From Chloroflexota bacterium (GTDB lineage: Bacteria; Chloroflexota; UBA6077; CF-72), in the NCBI GenBank assembly GCA_019247135.1, contig JAFAPL010000568.1:1-30405 (forward strand): a DNA stretch of 30,405 nt, read 5' to 3'. Shown here piece after piece: positions 24,940 to 30,405 of this stretch. Numbering within the stretch: position 1 is the stretch's first letter; every line of letters begins with the position of its first letter. The notes under the pieces were generated by a model, which had not been told where the DNA came from, did not search any database, and worked only from the letters and a program-made list of their open reading frames with translations. The position numbers were made by a program, and so were the translations under genes.

Positions 24940-26595
24940 CTAGGTTGGGATCGCACCGGCGATCTGCTGGATCTGGATGATCACGAACTCAGCCGGCTTG
25001 AGCGGCGCAAAGCCGACGACGATGTTCACGATGCCAAGGTCGCGGTCCGCCTGGGTTGTCGTTTCCGCGTCACACTTGACGAAGTACGCGTCCCTTGGGG
25101 TCTGTCCCTGGAAAGCGCCCTGCACGAACAGGTGGTGCATGAAGGCACCCACGTTTAGCCGAATCGACGCCCACAGCGGCTCATCGTTTGGCTCGAAGAC
25201 CACCCACTTGGTGGACTCGAAAAGCGACTCTTCCAGGAACAGCGCCAGTCGACGAATGGGAACGTACTTCCATTCGCTCGCCAGCTGGTCGGCGCCGAGC
25301 AGTGTCCGTGCTCCCCAGCACACCTCACCGATGATCGGCAGCGCCCGCAACGCGTTGATCCCCTCGGGGTTGAGCTCGCCGATGTCCCCGTCAGCCAGCT
25401 TAACCGGCAGACGCGCGCCAACCAGCACGGCTTCCACGCCGGCGGGTGCTTTCCAGACGCCTCGGTTCGTGTCGGTGCGTGCATAGATGCCGGCGATGGT
25501 CCCGCTCGGGCCGACTGTTCGATCCCGGAGTTGGGCCTGCACGTCGGAGATGACCAGGTTGGGGTAATAGACCGCCCCGTTGGAGTTGATGCGCAGGCCA
25601 CCATCGAGCCACTCTGAAATGCTGTGTGGCGGCGTAATGTGGAGGCCGTCGGGCGGGTCTATAACCAGAAATGCCCGTTTAGCCTGGCAGTACGTCAGGG
25701 CAGCCACGTAGATGTCGGTCGCAGCTTGATCGCCGAGCTTCGCAGCCGCTGGGATGCACAGGATGTTGAAGATGTCCGGCGCGATCCGGTCGAGTGGGAG
25801 GGGGCTCGTGGGTGTGGTCGGGACGAAGACGTCCAGCAGTGCCTGGACGCCTGCTTCCTGCCACTGGCTACCGGGCACAGGTACGCCGTCGCCGTTGGGT
25901 GGGACGGCGCCGTCGCTCCCAGGGTTGCCGCCGAGCGGTACCCAGCCCCTCGGGTTGGGCAGTGGTCCGCTGCTGCCCGTGGGTGCGTCCGGCGGGTTGA
26001 GCGGGTCAGCAATCACGATGAGGGTGGATTGATCGTTGACGACCTTGACTGCGTAACGTGGGTCGTGCGGGTCCATGCTCAGGTTCCGCAGCGTCTCGAT
26101 GGTCAGTGGCGGATCGTTCGGTTTGGCGCCGGGCGCTTTGAGCCGGGCGAGCAGGTTGAACCTGGCTGGATCACCCGTGATCGCCTGCACCAGTACTTCA
26201 AGATTGTTCCCCCAACTGCCTGGGCTTGAAGCGCTCACGGTGAGCGATGGGGCGGCGGTCGGACCACTGTCGGACCCCGAGCCCGCCGGACCCGACGAGA
26301 TGTCGGCGTGAGCCGCGGCTGCGCCTGGCGCGACGCGGACGACCCACGCCACTTGACCACCATTGAGGTAGTACTGTTGGATCGCGTAGCTCGCCTCGCT
26401 GTGAGCGTCCAGTCCGCCAAACTGCCGGACGAAGTCGCTCCAGCTGGTGAGGCGCGTGGCAACGCCGACCGGACCCTGTGCAAAGTAGTCCACAAATGCC
26501 GTGTTCGAGGTGCTGACCCCGACAATGGTGTGGACTCCGCTTGGGATCTCCTCGATATACACGCCGGGATATGTCAGGGTGGGTGGCACAGCCAT
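24940..26595 (-). CDS. Contractile tail sheath protein (gp18/Afp2-like)
   Basis: The 551-aa sheath protein starts LTYPGVYIEEIPSGVHTI and VGVSTSNTAFVDYFAQG, the classical sheath N-terminus used for the linker to neighbouring subunits. It ends with IVNIVVGFAPLKPAEFVII and IQQIAGA, the conserved C-terminal linker strand. The middle has Gly/Pro/Ser-rich insertions (about residues 95-120 and 205-245) that may form surface loops. A single sheath gene replaces the three of Afp/PVC. The glycosyltransferase stop codon TAG overlaps the GGAGG ribosome binding site (26601-26597), which is only 1 nt from the ATG at 26595. A GTG two codons downstream (26589) has better spacing (7 nt) and could be the true start. 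The open frame reaches a further 95 codons upstream, inside the glycosyltransferase gene, and is rejected. Confidence 0.96.
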   Translation of the reverse strand: MAVPPTLTYPGVYIEEIPSGVHTIVGVSTSNTAFVDYFAQGPVGVATRLTSWSDFVRQFGGLDAHSEASYAIQQYYLNGGQVAWVVRVAPGAAAAHADISSGPAGSGSDSGPTAAPSLTVSASSPGSWGNNLEVLVQAITGDPARFNLLARLKAPGAKPNDPPLTIETLRNLSMDPHDPRYAVKVVNDQSTLIVIADPLNPPDAPTGSSGPLPNPRGWVPLGGNPGSDGAVPPNGDGVPVPGSQWQEAGVQALLDVFVPTTPTSPLPLDRIAPDIFNILCIPAAAKLGDQAATDIYVAALTYCQAKRAFLVIDPPDGLHITPPHSISEWLDGGLRINSNGAVYYPNLVISDVQAQLRDRTVGPSGTIAGIYARTDTNRGVWKAPAGVEAVLVGARLPVKLADGDIGELNPEGINALRALPIIGEVCWGARTLLGADQLASEWKYVPIRRLALFLEESLFESTKWVVFEPNDEPLWASIRLNVGAFMHHLFVQGAFQGQTPRDAYFVKCDAETTTQADRDLGIVNIVVGFAPLKPAEFVIIQIQQIAGAIPT

Positions 26596-26600
26596 TCCTC

Positions 26601-29285
26601 CTACGGATGCTCGAGACTTCGCCAGATTGCTAGATGTCGCTCGGCGATGCGGTGCCAGCTCAGCTCGAAACAGTGCTCGCGCGCGGCCACCACGAGCCGC
26701 CGGCAGAGCCCAGGGTCGTCGAGGAGCTCGCGGAGACCGTCTTCCAGTCGGGCGGCCTGGCGGGTCACGGCCGCCAGCTCGCGTGGCGCGGAGTCCGAAG
26801 AGACGAGTACCGGGACGCCGCTGGCGAGCCCTTCCCGCAACGCGCAGGCCCGCGCCACCTCGCAGCGTGGCACACCCCAATACACCAGAACGTCCCCGCT
26901 GGCAGCGATTTCGGCGGCCGCATCGGCCAACTGGGCTGGTTCGGTCACTCGTCGAACCCGGCGGGAGTTGGCCGCACGCCGCCAGCGCCCTTCGACGGAA
27001 GCAGACGCCGGTGGAGCCACCAGCAGGAGCTCAGCACCAGGGATCGCGGCCATTTCTTCCAGCACTCGCCACGGCCCCTCCTCGTCGAGCGAGTCCCATA
27101 CCACGACAACTCGCCCGGGCACAGCTTTGCGGGGTGGGAACCAGGTCGGGCAGCCGTATGGCACATGTTCTACGCGGCGTGCCGGCCAGCGGCGCCGCAG
27201 TCGCTCGGTGGCTACTTCGGTTGGGGCCACGAGCGCATCTGCCTGCAGTTCGGCCACGTCCAGCGCTGGACCAGCGCAGTGTTCCGTGAGGACGAGCGGA
27301 ACGCGGCACGTGCGGGCTTGCTGCGCGAGCTCCTCCAGCTTGTTGCCGAATACGAGCCCGGGTGGGTGCTGGACATGCACGAGGCGCAGCCCGCCGACAT
27401 CCGGCGGATCCTCGCTCACCGCGACCCCCGGCGCCGCCGCGGCGAGATGGCGTGCGTAGCGTCCGCAACCGTCGCTCCGCGGCACGCGGGGCGCCCAGAT
27501 GGCCCGAGGACGGCGGACGAGGCGCCCGTGGCGAGATCGCCGCTCTATCACGTCGAGCATCGCGGGGCCCATCCGCCAGACATTGCGGTGTTCGAGCGCC
27601 CAGCCCGAGGCGGCAGCGCCGAGCGCACGAGCCTGCATGCCGTGCCCGGCGACCCAGCGCAAGTGTGCCGCCACCTTGTTGACGTCGGGGACTCCGCGAA
27701 CGCCGCAGGGCCCGAACGGCTGCTCGTCGAATGGTTGCCAGCTTGCCGGCTCTACAGTAAGGAGCAGGTCCCGCGCCTCGCGGCAAACGTCTGCCTGCCC
27801 CTCAGCGTCGAGTGCTACGACGGGTAGGCCAGTGGCCATCGCCTCGATCAGTGGCAGACCGAATCCTTCGTTCCCCAGGGCCAGCAGAACGTCGGCCTCG
27901 CGGTACCAGTGAGCGATGCCGGTCGTCCGCTCATTTGCGTCGACGAACCTGATACGCGGGTCGTCCGAAACGTAGTTTTGGTAAAGCCAGCGTGCCTTCA
28001 AGATCAGCCGGGCATCTGGATCGCCCGCGAACGCGCGTTTCCAGGCTTCGACTCCGAGCAATGTGTTCTTCCTGGCGCAAACCGGGCCTACCATGAGAGT
28101 GGTGATGCCCGCGCGCAGGGGCCGTTCTTGATAGCTGTAGATCGCCGGATCCACACCCTGGGGAACGACCTCAATGGGAGTGGTCACACCGCCCCGCCTG
28201 AAGACATCGGCAACGAAGCGGCTCGGGACGATCACCGCCCGAGCAGTGTTGACCCCAGCAGACCAGCCGGCAGGCAGTTGGCTGGTTTCCCACATCGTGT
28301 TGACGAACAGGTTGCTGCTGGACTGGAAAGGAGTGACATCCGGGCCCGGGGCAAACGCGACGACCGTTCCTCGAACGTCCGGGCGCGACCGCCGCAGTAG
28401 CTCGAGCAGCTCTGGGCTGAGCCCGTTGGGGTCAAGGCGGAGGGGCGACAGGTGGACTGCTACCCCTGCGCGATCCAGCCCGAGCGCCAGGTACTGGGCC
28501 ATGCTCCCGTAGCCGTCGTAGATCATCAACGGGGCGACGAGTGTAAGACCATCCCGCACGGCGGGACGGCTTTGCCGCGGTGACCAGCTATCCGCCAGCC
28601 ACGCGAAGAAGCGCCGGTCTGCGCCGATCGTCTGCGCGACTTCACTCGTCGGCGTGGGCCGCCAGCGTTGGTCAGAGAGATTCTTGGGGCTGGCATTCGC
28701 TGAGTGCAGCACGGCAACGTAAAGCGACGCGTCACGCAAGACGGCGATCGTCCCAGATGGGAAGCTGTCCACGAAACGGCGCGTCGGCGCCGGCAGCGCG
28801 GTTGGGAATCGGTGTGACTGCCAGGCCGATCGCCGGTAGACGAGGGTGCCGCCGGTCACGTGCGGGGCTTCACCTTCGGTCTCCTGGTAGCGCCAGGCCT
28901 CCTGAGACCAGGGCCGGTAATGCACCACGCCTGCTAGCCCACATAGATCCGCTCCAGAGCGACTTAGAGCCGCCACCTGAGTACGGATGCGCCGCGGAGC
29001 CATCCAGTCGTCGTCGTCGAAATGCGCAATAATGTCGCCGCGCGCCAGCTCGCATCCGAGGTTGCGTTTGACTCCAAGTGAAACCTCGCGCTCTAGCCGG
29101 TGGTAGCGAATCCGCTCGTCGGTGGGTACGACGTCGGCTACGGTGTCGCGGCCGTCATCGAGCACGATTAATTCCAGGTTGGGATAATCCTGGCGTAGAA
29201 AGTGATTGATCGCGTTGCCGACGAACAGCCGTCGATTGCGGGTCGGCATGACACAGCTGACTAGCGGGTAGCTGGGCGAATTCAC
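26601..29285 (-). CDS. Three-module glycosyltransferase (GT2 + GT4-like + degenerate GT4-like)
   Basis: This 894-aa protein has an N-terminal GT2 (GT-A) module at about 1-200, with VSCVMPTRNRRLFVGNAI, IVLDDGRD and the metal-binding HFDDDDW at 89-94. A GT-B/GT4-like module spans about 245-580, with VVPQGVDPAIY and EGFGLPLIEAMATGLPVVAL (Glu473, Glu481). A second GT-B-like module spans about 595-890; it has REGLASGVPVLVSSDSAPRE but lacks a clear donor-site EX7E, so it may be inactive. No transmembrane helix is seen. It probably builds a surface or protein-linked glycan in the cytoplasm. It lies 5 nt upstream of the sheath gene and likely shares its transcript. GTG at 29285 lacks a Shine-Dalgarno sequence; a leaderless start is possible. 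The next Met (MPTRN) would cut the first strand of the fold. Confidence 0.9.
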   Translation of the reverse strand: MNSPSYPLVSCVMPTRNRRLFVGNAINHFLRQDYPNLELIVLDDGRDTVADVVPTDERIRYHRLEREVSLGVKRNLGCELARGDIIAHFDDDDWMAPRRIRTQVAALSRSGADLCGLAGVVHYRPWSQEAWRYQETEGEAPHVTGGTLVYRRSAWQSHRFPTALPAPTRRFVDSFPSGTIAVLRDASLYVAVLHSANASPKNLSDQRWRPTPTSEVAQTIGADRRFFAWLADSWSPRQSRPAVRDGLTLVAPLMIYDGYGSMAQYLALGLDRAGVAVHLSPLRLDPNGLSPELLELLRRSRPDVRGTVVAFAPGPDVTPFQSSSNLFVNTMWETSQLPAGWSAGVNTARAVIVPSRFVADVFRRGGVTTPIEVVPQGVDPAIYSYQERPLRAGITTLMVGPVCARKNTLLGVEAWKRAFAGDPDARLILKARWLYQNYVSDDPRIRFVDANERTTGIAHWYREADVLLALGNEGFGLPLIEAMATGLPVVALDAEGQADVCREARDLLLTVEPASWQPFDEQPFGPCGVRGVPDVNKVAAHLRWVAGHGMQARALGAAASGWALEHRNVWRMGPAMLDVIERRSRHGRLVRRPRAIWAPRVPRSDGCGRYARHLAAAAPGVAVSEDPPDVGGLRLVHVQHPPGLVFGNKLEELAQQARTCRVPLVLTEHCAGPALDVAELQADALVAPTEVATERLRRRWPARRVEHVPYGCPTWFPPRKAVPGRVVVVWDSLDEEGPWRVLEEMAAIPGAELLLVAPPASASVEGRWRRAANSRRVRRVTEPAQLADAAAEIAASGDVLVYWGVPRCEVARACALREGLASGVPVLVSSDSAPRELAAVTRQAARLEDGLRELLDDPGLCRRLVVAAREHCFELSWHRIAERHLAIWRSLEHP

Positions 29286-29310
29286 GTCTAGCAGTGGTGT
29301 AGCGCCCCAG

Positions 29311-29387
29311 CATCACCAGGGCGTAACCAAGTCGTCACCAGCCGCCAGCATCCCGCGACGCTTGTCGTCGGTGACGCTACGGTAACG
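29311..29387. promoter_or_regulatory. Operator-like array: 7-bp units at 11-bp period, in two inverted groups
   Basis: Three direct units stand at 29311 (CATCACC), 29322 (CGTAACC) and 29333 (CGTCACC), exactly 11 bp apart. Two units in the opposite orientation, GGTGACG at 29370 and GGTAACG at 29381, are also 11 bp apart. The groups lie in the divergent region between the glycosyltransferase/eCIS genes and the 67-aa/methyltransferase genes. Tandem 11-bp direct repeats with a GTTCACC-type core are the known architecture of Streptomyces PhoP boxes, and OmpR-family regulators in general bind such arrays. Assignment to PhoP itself is inference; the units match the GTTCACC core at only 4-5 of 7 bases. 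Confidence 0.5.
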
Positions 29388-29409
29388 ACGGCCGCGCATA
29401 GTGTTCGGC

Positions 29410-29613
29410 ATGACGACGTCTGAGCGGACGGGCGTGCTGGTGATCCGTGTCTGGATAGAACCTGACAACCGCAATCAGCTGCGGGCACGCATCACCCGGA
29501 GCCTGGACATCACTACGACCGATCAGGTTCTCACCGCGGCCGCCAGCATCGAGAGTATCTGCGACACGGTGCGCGATTGGCTGGAAGTCTTCGTTGCCCC
29601 AGCCCAGCTGTAG
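29410..29613 (+). CDS. Small conserved-looking protein of unknown function
   Basis: A 67-aa protein with a strand-rich start (RTGVLVIRVWIEPDNRNQLR), then ARITRSLDI, and a helical end (SIESICDTVRDWLEVFV). Such an alternation of strands and one terminal helix looks like a genuine compact fold rather than a random frame, and the amino acid choice fits coding sequence. I cannot name a family. ATG at 29410 is preferred over GTG at 29401; neither has a strong ribosome binding site. It lies divergent from the glycosyltransferase gene, next to the repeat array, and 13 nt before the methyltransferase start, so the two are probably co-transcribed. Confidence 0.65.
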   Translation: MTTSERTGVLVIRVWIEPDNRNQLRARITRSLDITTTDQVLTAAASIESICDTVRDWLEVFVAPAQL

Positions 29614-29626
29614 CCAGGGTGGGACC

Positions 29627-30331
29627 GTGGAGCTGGGAAGCAGTCATCCAACTGGGGGCGTGCCGCAAGTCAGTCCTGACTATCCGGCCGACTTCCACCG
29701 CTCCCTGGCTGGCGGCGCCCGCCGCTCAGCGGAAGTCATCGTCCCGCTCGTTCAGCGGCTCGTCGCCGCCGAAAGCGTTGTTGATGTTGGTTGCGGCGTG
29801 GGGAGCTGGCTGTCAGTGTTCCGTGAGTGCGGCGCGAGGAGGATTCTTGGGATCGACGCTGGCCTGGATGCCGACGAGCTCGTTATCCCTGTCGATCAAT
29901 TCTTGAACCGAGATGTTTCGGAACCGCTGAGGCTCAGCGAAACATTCGACCTGGCTATCTCGCTGGAGGTGGCGGAGCACCTACCGGCCACCAATGCTGA
30001 CACCCTGGTCAGCTCGCTGGTGCAGCTTGCGCCCGCCGTGCTCTTCTCGGCGGCCATCCCGTTTCAGGGCGGATACAACCACCTCAACGAGCAGTGGCCC
30101 GAGTACTGGGTCGAGCGGTTCCAGCGGCACGGCCTCGCAGTCATCGATGCGATTCGAAAAGAGATCTGGCTGGACGAACGTGTCGAGTGGTGGTACGCCC
30201 AGAACACTCTGCTGTTTGCGACGCGTGAGGCTCTCGAGCATCACCCGTCGTTGCGGTTCGAGCTTGACCGGACTGAGCCGCGTCGTCTCGCCCTGGTACA
30301 TCCGCGCAACTACGCCCGTTGCTGGTCTTGA
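29627..30331 (+). CDS. Class I SAM-dependent methyltransferase
   Basis: A 234-aa methyltransferase with motif I VVDVGCGVGSW (residues 51-61), the acidic residue that binds the SAM ribose in ILGIDAGLD (Asp77), and FDLAISLEVAEHLP (107-120), the usual motif preceding the active-site loop. The C-terminal half has FSAAIPFQGGYNHLNEQWPE and YWVERFQRHG, a pattern seen in methyltransferases from glycan and polysaccharide gene sets. The substrate cannot be told. GTG at 29627 follows AGGGTGG at a 5-nt distance; an upstream TTG at 29594 would overlap the preceding gene. It probably forms a two-gene unit with the 67-aa protein and may modify the glycan made by the divergent glycosyltransferase. Confidence 0.88.
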   Translation: MELGSSHPTGGVPQVSPDYPADFHRSLAGGARRSAEVIVPLVQRLVAAESVVDVGCGVGSWLSVFRECGARRILGIDAGLDADELVIPVDQFLNRDVSEPLRLSETFDLAISLEVAEHLPATNADTLVSSLVQLAPAVLFSAAIPFQGGYNHLNEQWPEYWVERFQRHGLAVIDAIRKEIWLDERVEWWYAQNTLLFATREALEHHPSLRFELDRTEPRRLALVHPRNYARCWS

Positions 30332-30405
30332 TCACTCCTTGAATCCCGTGTGGCCCGCCAGGTCGGATGGAAGTCAGGCGTCCAGTGGTAGGGTCCGCCC
30401 CACAT

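Noticed and set aside
29288..29488. Minus-strand 66-codon frame upstream of the glycosyltransferase
   Set aside because: It covers the repeat array and the start of the 67-aa plus-strand gene. The translation looks random and Cys-rich.
30332..30405. Right edge after the methyltransferase, including a possible minus-strand ATG at 30405
   Set aside because: Only 74 nt are visible. The short frame overlaps the methyltransferase end and shows no motif, so no gene can be supported.

Overview
The window is a high-GC bacterial chromosome segment with many GTG starts and overlapping stop/start codons. It resembles Actinomycetota or another high-GC Gram-positive-like lineage such as Chloroflexota, but no marker gene is present and the species cannot be named. 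Its core, about 3.3-29.3 kb, is one long minus-strand gene cluster. It encodes an extracellular contractile injection system (eCIS), a phage-tail-like syringe of the Afp/PVC class.

Read in transcription order from right to left, the cluster starts with a large three-module glycosyltransferase (29285-26601). Next come the sheath (26595-24940), inner tube (24911-24384), T4-type baseplate/chaperone-like protein (24379-23516), a disordered Pro/Ala/Thr-rich protein (23519-22317), the Pvc16/Afp16-type tail terminator (22306-21035) and the AAA+ ATPase (21038-19083). A dual-specificity-phosphatase-like protein (19079-18606) and a small unknown (18609-18328) follow. The baseplate set is then a CIS tube protein (18331-17585), a LysM protein (17585-17304), a gp27/gpD-like hub (17302-16163), a gpV/gp5-like spike (16173-15454), a small unknown (15441-15139), gp25 (15142-14762) and two large gpJ-like wedge proteins (14765-9574). 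A tail protein (9577-7415), a DUF6519/beta-helix protein (7399-3740) and a small helical protein (3740-3315) close the cluster. Nearly all junctions overlap or lie within about 30 nt, so the genes are probably co-transcribed and translationally coupled.

Two proteins with the eCIS-associated DUF4157 zincin-like domain lie left of the apparatus. One, on the plus strand, is fused to a divergent L,D-transpeptidase (YkuD) domain. The other, on the minus strand, carries a second HExxH motif. Both are cargo/effector candidates. The far left edge looks like the end of an IS21-type insertion sequence.

Right of the cluster, an intergenic region of about 120 bp separates the glycosyltransferase from a plus-strand pair: a 67-aa unknown and a SAM-dependent methyltransferase. 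This region holds 7-bp CGTCACC-like units at an exact 11-bp period, three in one orientation and two inverted. The layout resembles tandem direct repeats bound by PhoP/OmpR-type response regulators and may be the operator of the locus.

The most unusual points are the phosphatase embedded among structural genes, the transpeptidase fusion, the splitting of Afp7- and Afp8-like functions into separate genes, the lack of an obvious tape measure or PAAR tip, and the operator-like array.
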